Below the pieces are notes generated by a model. The model did no database searches, had not been told where the DNA came from, and worked only from the letters and a program-made list of their open reading frames with translations. Below are positions 1 through 7,489 of a stretch of DNA of 19,609 bases, piece by piece. Positions within the stretch are counted from its first letter, which is position 1. Every line of letters begins with the position of its first letter. Where the stretch lies: NCBI GenBank assembly GCA_016256075.1, contig SDVU01000141.1, positions 1 through 19,609 on the forward strand, written 5' to 3'. The position numbers were made by a program, and so were the translations under genes. The stretch is from Dictyocoela muelleri. Its lineage: Eukaryota; Microsporidia.

Positions 1-192
1 GAAGATCTTTCCGCAAATTTAGACAATTTAACACATTATGATGCGTTTAAAACATTAGAGATGCTTGAGAAATACGTGATACAATATTCGCCTCATGATC
101 TTTCTATCATCTATAGTTTAAAAGATTCTTTTGAAAACAACAGATTGAAACGGAAATCAACTTTGTTAGATTTCTATAAAAAAATAAATTGA
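1..192 (+). CDS. Pogo/Tigger-like transposase, C-terminal fragment (partial, 5' cut by window)
   Basis: This frame is open from base 1 to a TGA at 190-192 and gives 63 residues. The tail has the pattern seen at the C-terminus of Tigger/CENP-B-like transposases: a helix of the form AFKTLEMLEKYVIQ, a spacer, then a Lys/Arg-rich stretch and a KRKSTLLDFYKKIN ending that resembles the family's basic 'K-x-TTLDxFF' tail. The catalytic DDE domain would lie upstream, outside the window, so activity cannot be judged. The CAGT-type terminal repeat about 90 bases downstream supports the call. No stop interrupts the visible part. Without the N-terminal part this is a moderate-confidence family call. Confidence 0.55.
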   Translation, partial: EDLSANLDNLTHYDAFKTLEMLEKYVIQYSPHDLSIIYSLKDSFENNRLKRKSTLLDFYKKIN

Positions 193-285
193 TTTTTCAG
201 ATTGAATTTTTTTGTTCACTATTTTTTAAAACTGAACACTCGTAAAAAAGTCACCGTGAATGTTCACTATTTGGAGGGTTGACTG
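1..285 (+). mobile_element. 3' end of a pogo/Tigger-like DNA transposon
   Basis: The left part is cut by the window edge. The segment holds the last 63 codons of a transposase and then a 3' terminal region ending in GGAGGGTTGACTG at 273-285, followed by TA at 286-287. Read inward on the other strand, the end is CAGTCAACCCTCCAAATAGT. This CAGT...-type end next to a TA dinucleotide is the form known for pogo/Tigger elements, which insert at TA. A subterminal copy of the GTTCACTATTT segment lies at 213-223 and the terminal copy at 261-271. Family assignment rests on this end plus the protein tail; the other end is not visible, so the TA target duplication is inferred. Confidence 0.6.
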
Positions 286-287
286 TA

Positions 288-1187
288 TTTACAATTTGTT
301 GAAAAAACGAACAAAAAATTACTTAGAGAAAACTATTTTTGTCCTATCAAAAGACACACTACATATTTACATCTTATAAAGAGATTGTTCTTAATAGATA
401 CCATTCTGCAGATTATTTAAAATATAATATTTAAATTTTACTTAGACGCTATATTACATAAAATTTTTATATTTTCTTATTTAATATCTGTTTTTTATCG
501 GAGAAAATATGCTCTGTTAGAATAAATAGCTTTTAATTTTTATTGAAAGTGTGATTCTATTGCATTTTTTATTTCTTTATTTAATATTTGTTTTTTTATC
601 TACGGTGCACTTTTTTCACCTACGGTAAAAAATGTACCTAACGGAGCTCATGATGAAAATATGTAAACACTAAATTATTCGATGTTAATATATAATGTCT
701 CTTTTTTACACGAGCTCAAATATTTTATACGTTTATACTTTTCTTGCGTGGCAAAAAAAAAATGTATAAAATATTTAAGCTCCTTTTTATATGAGGCATT
801 ATATATTACACACAGGAACATTTGGTAAGGTTTTTATATAGTCTAAACGGTTTCATCTAAAAGTTTTAGTGTGAACAAATCCGTCGGGGAACCGAAAATT
901 TATTATGGGAGCATTTTTTTCTTTAGAAAAAAATTAAAGAAACGCTTATTTATCCAAGACCTAGTAATAATTAATAATCTTTCATTTATCTATTTAAAGT
1001 GTATAAATAATATTGTTATAAAATTTGACAATAGTGGAATTTAGAAGTAGCAAGATTCAGAAGTAAGGGGGCACAACCATTTTAAACTGCTATCATCGAA
1101 TCGCCGCGGCGAGAAGATTCACCGCTAAAATATTGGCAAAAATTGTTTTTATTAACTCGCTTCGTAATCGATTTTATAAGGCAATTT
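288..1187. other. Intergenic, AT-rich; no gene seen
   Basis: No convincing coding sequence is seen. The stretch holds an imperfect direct repeat (TCTTATTTAATAT..TGTTTTTTATC-like, near 474-499 and 573-600), a small imperfect hairpin around 604-637 (GGTGCACTTTTTT against AAAAAATGTACC), the long inverted repeat at 686-808 listed separately, and a 12-base GC palindrome TCGCCGCGGCGA at 1101-1112. Confidence 0.6.
686..808. repeat. Long imperfect inverted repeat, 45-base arms (possible MITE or hairpin)
   Basis: The left arm 686-730 begins TAATATATAATG and ends AAATATTTTATAC. The right arm 764-808 begins GTATAAAATATTT and ends CATTATATATTA. The arms are mostly complementary with a few mismatches in the middle, around a loop of about 33 bases that includes an A10 run. 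No coding potential is seen. It could be a small non-autonomous DNA element or a cruciform-forming palindrome. Target duplications are not clear. Confidence 0.6.
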
Positions 1188-2286
1188 GGATCAGTGGCCA
1201 AAATCCACCCCCGGGGAGGATTTTGGTCTCTGATAATTTTTTTTTAATTATATGACCCTTATGGTTACTGCAAATGAAATGGAAATAATAATTTTAAAAT
1301 TTGATAAGCGAGAACTCATCCATTATTTTATGTCAATCAATATACTTAAAAATGAATTATCTTGTCTTAAATGCCTGACTCCGATGTCTTTATCATAGCA
1401 TAGTCAAAATATAGACGCGTATGCTTGAAGGTGTGTCAAAAAAAACGTGCAGTGTATATAAAAAGTATACTACTGTGCGTAGAGAATCATTTTTTTGACA
1501 ATTTTACAACGGATATGGGATTAATTTTTCGAATAATTATTCGATATCTATCCCGGCAGCCTCTTAATTCAATCACAGAATATTTCGGGAATAAAAGAAA
1601 AATTCGTCGAATAATAGATAAGTTCAATTCTATGATACCAGCGGTTGACTTCAGTTCAAATAAACTCGGTGGTTCCGGATGCATGGTCCAAATTGATGAG
1701 ACCATGATAAATTATAAATGTAAGAGCCACCGAGGAAGATCCGCAAGAAATCGTACAGATGCTATCTGTATAGTAGAGGTTCGCGAAGGAATTGAAAGAG
1801 CCTATGCCCGAGTTATCCCTGATAAACGGAAATCCACTCTTATACCGATAATTTGTTCTAAAGTTGCACATGAAAGCATTATTTGGACAGATGAACATCG
1901 TTCATACTCTGGATTGCGGGGTTTGGGCTTTGAACATTCCACGGTGATTCATAAATATGAATTTATCAATAGAGCTACTGGAGCGAACACCCAGGCCGCG
2001 GAATCCTTCAATAATCAAGTTAAACTATGTATAAAAAGAGAAAAGGGAGTGATTACTGAAAAAAGAGAAAATTTTCTTAATAGATTCTGCTTTTTCTTTA
2101 ATAACAAAAGTAACTTGCTAATGAAAGGAATTGATATAATTAAACTAATTTAATTTATTTATTTTTATTTTTTCTTTTTAATAGTTCCCTTTCCTTTAAT
2201 TTTAAAAGCTCTATTTTTTACTCTTTTTATAATGGGGGGATTTTGGCCACTGATCATATTGGGGGGTGGATTTTGGCCACTGATCC
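1188..2286 (+). mobile_element. Merlin (IS1595-related) DNA transposon, near full length, decayed
   Basis: The left end GGATCAGTGGCCAAAATCCA at 1188-1207 continues with CCCCC to 1212. The right end 2261-2286 is its exact reverse complement over about 25 bases (GGGGGTGGATTTTGGCCACT then GATCC). Each end is doubled. On the left an inverted, imperfect second copy (GGGGAGGATTTTGGTCTCTG) starts at 1213. On the right a direct second copy lies at 2234-2255. A broken transposase gene fills the interior. The total length of about 1.1 kb is normal for Merlin elements. No clear 8-9 bp target duplication is visible: the flanks show inverted rather than direct similarity (AATTT / AAATT). Confidence 0.85.
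1252..2153 (+). pseudogene. Merlin/IS1595-type transposase, N-terminal part broken
   Basis: The catalytic ISXO2-like DDE domain is intact in one frame from about 1485 to 2153. The acidic residues are Asp in QIDET (1695), Asp in WTDEHRSY (1890) and Glu in AAESFNN (2001), preceded by an Asn/His-containing HKYEFINRATGANTQ segment. The zinc-ribbon-like N-terminus (CLKC, then a later Cys) reads in a different frame from ATG 1252 or 1261. That frame carries a TAG at 1396 and a TGA at 1426, and a shift of frame is needed between about 1470 and 1485. A start at 1425 would be a TTG and would drop the zinc ribbon, so it is unlikely to be a real start in a eukaryote. The gene sits between matched terminal repeats and is a recent but dead copy. 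Confidence 0.8.
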
Positions 2287-2997
2287 GAAATTACAAACAT
2301 GTAATACAAAATAAATTTATTAAAACATTAAGAAAAATCTCTAACTCTTAAATTTTAACTCATATTTTTCATTAAAAAACATTTTAAAAAAATTATAATA
2401 TTTCTATTCAATTTATATACAAATGAAACTAATTTTTCCTATATATAAAAATTTCTATATATAAAAATTTCTATAAATTTTCATCATAAAAATCAGTTTT
2501 ACTGAATTATAAACTGGTTTTTATGATGATAATTTTAAGTTTCTTAAATAAGTTGAACTTAATAAGACTTCGTCGTACGCGAGATTTAGTTCTAGTCATT
2601 CAGCGACCTAGATTTTTTCATTAGGAAAATAATTGTTAATATACATTAAATGTAAAATTTTATGAAAAACTCAAATATGTTGTTGAAACTTTCCGATAAT
2701 GATATTATTTACACTTTTATTTGTATATATGTGTTATATCACACGTCTTCAAACTTATGTCTTTTATCTTGATTTTTTTCTTCTAGTAAGTTAAAATCCG
2801 CTAACTAAAATAAATAATAAAATTATTAGTGCTATATTATTCAGCGTATAATGTTATAATTGACATTTCAATAAAATTTATTAGAACTATTCGTAAATGA
2901 TAAATCAATTTTTAATTTAAAGTGTGAATACTACGTCATATAGCAGTGTAAATATATACTTTACATGCTTGAAATATTTATAATTGTATTCTTGATA
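2287..2997. other. Intergenic, AT-rich; no gene seen
   Basis: There is no coding sequence. It contains two direct copies of TATATATAAAAATTTC (about 2441-2472) and a short stem-loop at 2481-2529 listed separately. The remainder is low-complexity AT-rich sequence with only very degenerate similarity to other repeats in the window. Confidence 0.5.
2481..2529. repeat. Stem-loop, 19-base arms
   Basis: TCATCATAAAAATCAGTTT at 2481-2499 pairs with AAACTGGTTTTTATGATGA at 2511-2529. There is one A/G mismatch position (a G-U pair in RNA) and an 11-base loop. No T-run or gene end adjoins it, so a terminator role is not supported. Confidence 0.6.
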
Positions 2998-3253
2998 TGC
3001 TGTCTACAAAGCGGTCTTTAGACTTTTGATTCCTGATGATCAAGTTACAAATTATCCATAAGTTTCCAGAGATTATTAATATGTGATTTTCTTTTTATAA
3101 ATGACTCAGCAGGATACAGATAATATAGGCTTTTACATGAAATATATTTTCATTACTTTTTGCTGAGATACGTCGCCGCACTCATCCCCATTCCTAGGAA
3201 AGTTACTTCTGCTTCATTTTCATATTAGACCAAGTCTTAGTCTACTATACCAC
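2998..3253 (-). repeat. SINE-like family 1, body fragment (inverted)
   Basis: Read on the minus strand, this carries in order the body landmarks of the dispersed family: TGGTATAG, AGACTTGGTCTAAT, GCAGAAGT, CCTAGG, GGGGATGAGTGCGGCGACG, ATCTCAGCAAAAAGTA, CTGTATCCTGCTGAGTCATT and GAAAATC. A decayed 3' part runs to about 2998. The tRNA-like head is missing. Divergence is moderate, so this is an old truncated copy. Confidence 0.75.
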
Positions 3254-3810
3254 AATAATATAAATATTTTGAATAATAAAGTTATAACGAAGAAATATTT
3301 TAATTGTTAATTTAATAGTCGATTGAAAATTTTATAAATAAAAATTTGGAGTATAATAAAAATATTTATCAACAAAAGTTGGGTAATTTTTAAATCCAAA
3401 CCTTTATTCGTTTTATTATAAACAAAGCTGAATTACCCTAAATATTTAATTATTTTAAATAGTATAATTAAGACAGATGGATTCAAATGATTTAACCTTT
3501 AATCATGCTAATGTTTGTAATAGTAGCGATTTATTAACTCTATTAATGAATTTAATACAAATTTTGTGAAATAATGTAAAAAATTTGATAAAAAACAAAT
3601 AAAAATGAAATAGGTTCTAAAAGTTTAAAACAGGTTTTATTGATAACATAAATAAAAAATATCTAAATAAAATTACGTAAATCAAAAATTATCACTAAAA
3701 AAATAATCAATTTTTGACAGGTAAAGATTATTCAAGTCAGAATAAATCATAAAAATTTTAACCCCGGTCTAAATACCTCCGTTTGATAATTTAGACATAA
3801 ATATTGAAAA
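3254..3810. other. Upstream region of the calponin-homology gene; no gene seen
   Basis: AT-rich sequence with no open frame of note. GGGTAATT near 3380 and AATTACCC near 3431 form an 8-base inverted pair about 45 bases apart. Promoter elements other than the C-run next to the ATG cannot be singled out in such AT-rich DNA. Confidence 0.4.
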
Positions 3811-3822
3811 CCCCATAACCCC
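3811..3822 (+). promoter_or_regulatory. CCC-like microsporidian start signal (calponin-homology gene)
   Basis: CCCCATAACCCC directly abuts the ATG at 3823: two C4 runs in an otherwise AT-rich leader. CCC-like motifs just upstream of the start codon are a known transcription/start signal of microsporidian genes. It supports the chosen ATG. Confidence 0.7.
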
Positions 3823-4350
3823 ATGTTTGAGAAAGAAGAATCGGAAATTAAACAATGGATTGAAACAATTCTTGATACACAATTACCATCAGAACCACTT
3901 CAAAAAATCCTTAAAGACGGATCGGTTCTCTGCGAACTAATGAATAAGATAAAACCAAACAGTTGCACATACAAAAAATCTCCTGGATTATTTATACAAC
4001 GCGAAAATATCAATAACTTTATCACATGTGCCAAGAATATTGGAGTACCTGATTACGAACTTTTCCAGTCTAATGATTTGTTAGAAAATAAAAATTTTAA
4101 ACAAGTCATAATTTGTATTTATTCATTGAACAGGCATCTTAGGAACACTAATTTTGAAGGTCCGTTTATTGGTCCAAAATTGGCGACTAAGAATGAGTTT
4201 AAGCATGATCCTAATCAAAATAACAATATTGTTTTTTCGAAGCAAATGATGGGTATTAATACCGATACGAGTAGTTTTGTTTTTGATGGTGTGGGAAGGC
4301 AAATTGTTGATTTGGAAAATTATAGGAAAGATCATAAGCCTAAAAAATAA
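3823..4350 (+). CDS. Transgelin/Scp1-like calponin-homology protein
   Basis: This 175-residue protein is predicted to bind and bundle actin in the cytoplasm. Residues about 4-108 form a single CH domain. Visible family features are the EIKQWIETIL opening helix, the KILKDGSVLCELMNKIKP motif (the classic 'L+DGxxLCxLxN' of calponin/transgelin CH domains) and ENINNFITCAKNIGVPDYELFQSNDLLENKN, the 'F...DLxE.KN' segment. Residues about 137-163 (VFSKQMMGINTDTSS then GVGRQIVD) resemble one degenerate calponin repeat ('GxQMGxNKxAsQ...G.RxxxD'), placed as in transgelin and yeast Scp1. The length fits transgelin (about 200 residues) with a short tail. The start is set by the C-run next to the ATG. AATAAA overlaps the stop codon at 4346-4351, as is common for tightly processed microsporidian 3' ends. 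Confidence 0.8.
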   Translation: MFEKEESEIKQWIETILDTQLPSEPLQKILKDGSVLCELMNKIKPNSCTYKKSPGLFIQRENINNFITCAKNIGVPDYELFQSNDLLENKNFKQVIICIYSLNRHLRNTNFEGPFIGPKLATKNEFKHDPNQNNNIVFSKQMMGINTDTSSFVFDGVGRQIVDLENYRKDHKPKK

Positions 4351-4545
4351 AGTTAATTTTTTAACTCTTTTTATAATTTTTGATAAAGTCAAGAAATTTT
4401 GAATTAAATAAATTTTCTATATAAAGAAGTTGGAGACCCTTAGTAATGTCTAAAAATTGATATTAATTTAATTTTAAATTAGTTAATATTTTTAATACTA
4501 AATAGTTTAAGTTGTTAATGATTAAACTTTATGAGTAATTTAAAT

Positions 4546-4660
4546 ACCAAGATAGCTCAGTGGTTAACACTCTTTAATGTAAAATTTAAGTATAGAGGTT
4601 CGGGGTCTTATTTAGAATATGGTCCAAGACTAGGTAGCTACCTTGAACACATATTTTTTA
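4546..4660 (+). repeat. SINE-like family 1, solo tRNA-like head with T-run
   Basis: The A box TAGCTCAGTGG (4554-4564) is perfect. A hairpin-forming CTTTAATGTAAAATTTAAG segment stands where an anticodon arm would be, and the B box GGTTCGGGGTC (4598-4608) is slightly altered. The conserved body is absent: the sequence continues with ATGGTCCAAGACTAGG and then T6 at about 4655-4660, which could stop RNA polymerase III. The acceptor and T stems do not pair like a true tRNA, so this is a tRNA-derived repeat, not a tRNA gene. Confidence 0.7.
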
Positions 4661-4688
4661 AAAAAAACTACAAAAAATTAAAAAATAA

Positions 4689-5290
4689 TTAATCAAAGTA
4701 AAATTTTAATATATCATTAAAAATACTTCCAAATTCTTCATGATTAGCTTTTATAAGAAACCTTCTTTTGAAACTATATTCAATCAACCAATTATCAATA
4801 TTACGCCTCATTACACCATGCTCTTTACGCATTGTAATTTTTAGATGCGTCCAAAAACCCTCAATATTATTAGTGTGTGTCCCTTCCAAACTAAAAAATC
4901 CTTGACTATTATTTACTACTTTATGTTCAAGACACAAATATTCCGCTACACCAGGGTACTATGGATATCCATCTGTATGAAATTTAGTAAGGACACCAAT
5001 TTTACCCTCTCAAACTTCTGTTAATGTTTCTATTTGCCTATTATCCACTCGTTTGATTAAAAACTGGCTTTTGTCTTCTGAATCAATAGCACCATATCCA
5101 AATTGTATCTTTACAATCATCATCGGTAGATGTAGGATATCTTATCACACATCTTCGAGATAATACTGTTTCTCTGCCTCTACAATTTTAACGGGACCCC
5201 CTAATAAAATTGGACGCCTTTCAGAATATCTTTCAAAACATTTAAGTAATTTTCGTTTGCAAGAAGATATAGTCGAATCATAAAACAGAA
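4689..5290 (-). pseudogene. IS1595/Merlin-type transposase, second and older fossil
   Basis: On the minus strand, an N-side fragment (SSCKRKLLKCFERYSERRP, then GGPVKIVE) matches the linker just before the first catalytic Asp in this family ('GGPGKIVEIDE'). Here the DE site reads AEKQ, so the first catalytic residue looks lost. Then come FGAIDSEDKSQFLIKRVDN, a HTDGYP segment (second Asp kept), EHKVVNNSQGF, and THTNNIEGFWTHLK with the Glu kept, followed by the typical 'R..HGVMRRNIDNWLIEY..KRR' tail. Stops interrupt it at 5010-5012 and 4959-4961, and at least one shift of frame lies near 5140. No terminal repeats were recognised. Its sequence is of a different subfamily from the element at 1188. 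Confidence 0.75.
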
Positions 5291-5599
5291 TAAAAATTAT
5301 GAAATTGACGATAATTTATTTCATTTAATAGCAAATAAATAATATGAACATGCTCATTTATATTCAAATTACTGCCTGCTATTGTTTTTTTCTTTCTACA
5401 ATGCGAATTCGAACATATATATAATATAATTTTGTTTTTACCTCGGGTATATAACTGCAGCTTATATATTCCTGAGCATTTCAGAAGTGTTATTTTATTC
5501 TTTAAAATTTCATTTTATATAAAATAATTAAAAGAAATTGTACTTCTGTAAAATTTTATTCGATATTTTTAATTTCATTGGGGTTCAAAAATTTTGCTT
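5291..5599. other. Intergenic, AT-rich; no gene seen
   Basis: No coding signal is visible. The region between the transposase fossil and the hairpin at 5600 may include the decayed 5' end of that fossil, but no terminal repeat could be identified. Confidence 0.4.
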
Positions 5600-5651
5600 T
5601 TCTTTAGAATGTGGTCCTTTTTTAAAAAAAAATGGACCACATTCTAAAGAA
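5600..5651. repeat. Near-perfect hairpin, 18-base arms, at the 5' edge of a SINE-like copy
   Basis: TTCTTTAGAATGTGGTCC at 5600-5617 is exactly complementary to GGACCACATTCTAAAGAA at 5634-5651. The inside is T6 then A9, so pairing can continue into the loop. The B box of the SINE-like copy begins eight bases later. The origin is unclear: a tiny palindromic element or a rearrangement product at the truncated repeat end. Confidence 0.8.
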
Positions 5652-5654
5652 GAC

Positions 5655-6060
5655 CCGAGGTTCGAATACCGCTGATGTCACCTCTAATAAATAATGAGGG
5701 AATGTCATAAAGAGGACAAAAACTATATAATTATTGTATTAATTACTGCTGTTCCAGAGTGTATAGCTGATTAAGACTTGTTTTAATATACAATGAAACA
5801 GAAGAGACTCTCCTAGGTGCGGGGAAGAAGCGGCGACGCATCTCGACAAAAAGAAGTAGAAAATAAAAATTCATGAAAAGCTACTAATTACCTGTATACT
5901 GCTAAGTCAATGATAAAACGAAAATCGCATATACAGCTGGGTTTCTGAGTAGTTTAGAAAAAGCCGTATTATTGGAACACCAAGAATTGAAAGTTGCGGA
6001 TACAGGTAGGAGACAGCTCTCAGGGTTGGCAGCTATTGATGTTGTCAGCATGTAATATAA
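5655..6060 (+). repeat. SINE-like family 1 copy, head truncated at the B box
   Basis: It starts at the B box GGTTCGAATAC (5659-5669) and then carries the full body: AATAATGAGGGAATGTCATAAAG, GTATAGCTGATTAAGACTTG, CTCTCCTAGGTGCGGGG, GGCGACGCATCTCGACAAAA, CTGTAT/ATACAG pairing segments at 5892-5897 and 5931-5936, TATTGGAACACCAAGAA, and GGGTTGGCAGCTATTGATG ending in GTTGTC then ATGTAATATA. The A-box half of the head is missing and is replaced by the hairpin at 5600-5651. Confidence 0.8.
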
Positions 6061-6826
6061 ATAAAAAAATAATAGATTTAAAAATCAATAAAAAAAATTA
6101 ATAATTAATTTAATTATTAATCAAAACACATGAAATTTCGTACAATACACTTCCAATTTCTTTATATTCACATCTTCTCACGAGATATTATCGCAATCTT
6201 TGGCGATTCCTTTTGAGAGCCATCATTTATAAATTATAAAATCTCAAATAACATACTATGTAAAGGCATAACAGGTACATTAATTTTTCCTCCTTAAAAA
6301 TAGACAAACATTCACTAAATTTCGTTTCAGAATAAATAAAACAACCTCAAAGTGAATAAAAAGCGTAGGTATAATTTGCAATAGGCTAGAGCGAGATGGG
6401 TACTTAGGTTCTTTCACGGGTCAGTCAATCGAAGAGTCACATAAAAAATACATGATAAAAAAAGACATGATAAAAAAAGACGGGTTTTTCATGATAGTTA
6501 ATAATAATTGTTTCTTTTTAATATGCCTTTTTTTTCTAAATTAGTAAACGAAAATGAGTGTATCGAAAATAATTCAAAATTTATCTGATGTCATGAAATT
6601 TCGCTTTTATTTTAATATTTTGTTTCTTTCTTTTGATGTGACTTCTGGGGTAGACTAACTCGTTAAAGAACCAGTATTTAACTTCTTGTGTATTAATTAT
6701 TCTCCGAAAAGATACTTAAAGACTGATTTAGTATCGAAAAAAATATTGCTTACTGTTTATTTTGGTCTTTAAAAATTTTCATCCATAGGTAATCGCAATT
6801 TAAAATTTAAAAACTCTTTAAGATTG
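6061..6826. other. Intergenic, AT-rich; no gene seen
   Basis: No open frame of interest. Two direct copies of ACATGATAAAAAAAGA lie near 6450-6480. A slightly GC-richer patch near 6385-6440 showed no tRNA fold or coding sense. Nothing else recognisable. Confidence 0.4.
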
Positions 6827-6856
6827 TGTGACCGGGTAAAATTCTACCCGACCACA
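6827..6856. repeat. 30-base imperfect palindrome (CGGGTA/TACCCG)
   Basis: TGTGACCGGGTA at 6827-6838 faces TACCCGACCACA at 6845-6856 around AAATTC. The outer TGTG/CACA and inner CGGGTA/TACCCG pair; the bases between mismatch. It lies eight bases left of the mini-element at 6865. Confidence 0.55.
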
Positions 6857-6864
6857 AAAGCTTA

Positions 6865-6978
6865 GGATCATCCTTTTTATTTTATTTTAAAATTTTAATT
6901 TAATATTTAATTTAATTTTTTTGGGGGTGCAATTAAAAAGGATGATTGCATTATGGGGAAAATAAAAAGGATGATTCC
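6865..6978. mobile_element. Tiny non-autonomous element (MITE-like) with doubled right end, Merlin-like architecture
   Basis: The left end GGATCATCCTTTTTATTTTA (6865-6884) is the reverse complement, apart from one inserted base, of the right end AAAATAAAAAGGATGATTCC (6959-6978). A second inward copy, GGGGGTGCAATTAAAAAGGA then TGATT, lies at 6923-6947. The right side therefore reads G-run, repeat, GAT, CATTAT, G-run, repeat, as at the right end of the Merlin element at 2234-2286 (G-run, repeat, GATCATATT, G-run, repeat). The interior is only AT-rich filler with no gene. A target duplication is not clear. Membership of the Merlin group is inference from architecture, not from matching end sequence. 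Confidence 0.5.
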
Positions 6979-7002
6979 GGACTTGCTTCTCTTTCTGTAT
7001 AG

Positions 7003-7027
7003 AAGATTAGACCAAGTCTTAATCAGC
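7003..7027 (-). repeat. SINE-like family 1, short inverted body fragment
   Basis: ATTAGACCAAGTCTTAATCAG on the plus strand is the reverse complement of the body landmark CTGATTAAGACTTGGTCTA. It lies immediately before the head of the plus-strand copy at 7031, in opposite orientation to it. Confidence 0.65.
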
Positions 7028-7030
7028 CTT

Positions 7031-7483
7031 GCCGGGCTTTTCAGCACAGTGATTAACGCTCTGGAATGTAAATTTAAGTATAGAGGTTCGAATAGCGCTG
7101 ATGTTACTCTTTAATATATAATGAGAGAATATCATTAAATGATCAAAAACACTAGTAATAATTTATATGCTGTTTTTCCAGTGTGGTATAGCTAATAAGA
7201 GTACGTCTAATGTGACAATCAAGCAGCGGAACACTCCTAGGTGTAGAGATGAGTGCGATGACGCATCTCGACAAAAAGTAGTAAAAAAAACATGAAAATC
7301 TTCCAATTACCTGTATCTTGCCGAGTCATTATTAAAACAAAAATCTCGTATACAGCAGGGCTTCTAGGTGCTTAGTAGTGACGTTTTCTTGAAAAACAGA
7401 TCTAAAGGCTATGGTAAAAGACAACTTTACGGGTTGTCAGCTATTGATGTTGTCTGCATGTAATATATAATCAGCTATACCAA
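7031..7483 (+). repeat. SINE-like family 1 copy, nearly full length
   Basis: The head is decayed at the A box (CAGCACAGTGATTAACGC), keeps GGAATGTAAATTTAAGTATAG, and has B box GGTTCGAATAG (7085-7095). The body is complete: AATGAGAGAATATCATTAAATG, GTGTGGTATAGCTAATAAG, CTCCTAGGTG, GACGCATCTCGACAAAAAGT, CTGTAT (7311-7316) with ATACAG (7350-7355), GACAAC (7420-7425) with GTTGTC (7449-7454), then CATGTAATATATAATCAGCT and ATACCA. The end TCAGCTATACCA is complementary to the internal TGGTATAGCTGA landmark of the family. Confidence 0.85.
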
Positions 7484-7489
7484 ATTATA

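Noticed and set aside
1425-1514. Start of the Merlin transposase at 1425
   Set aside because: This would be a TTG codon in a eukaryote, and the frame upstream closes at 1401. The family's zinc-ribbon part lies in another frame, so the gene is treated as a broken copy.
2481-2529. Rho-independent-type terminator
   Set aside because: No T-run follows, no gene ends nearby, and the genome is judged eukaryotic.
6385-6440. GC-richer patch as possible RNA gene
   Set aside because: No cloverleaf, no A/B box pair and no conserved rRNA or snRNA segment could be made out.
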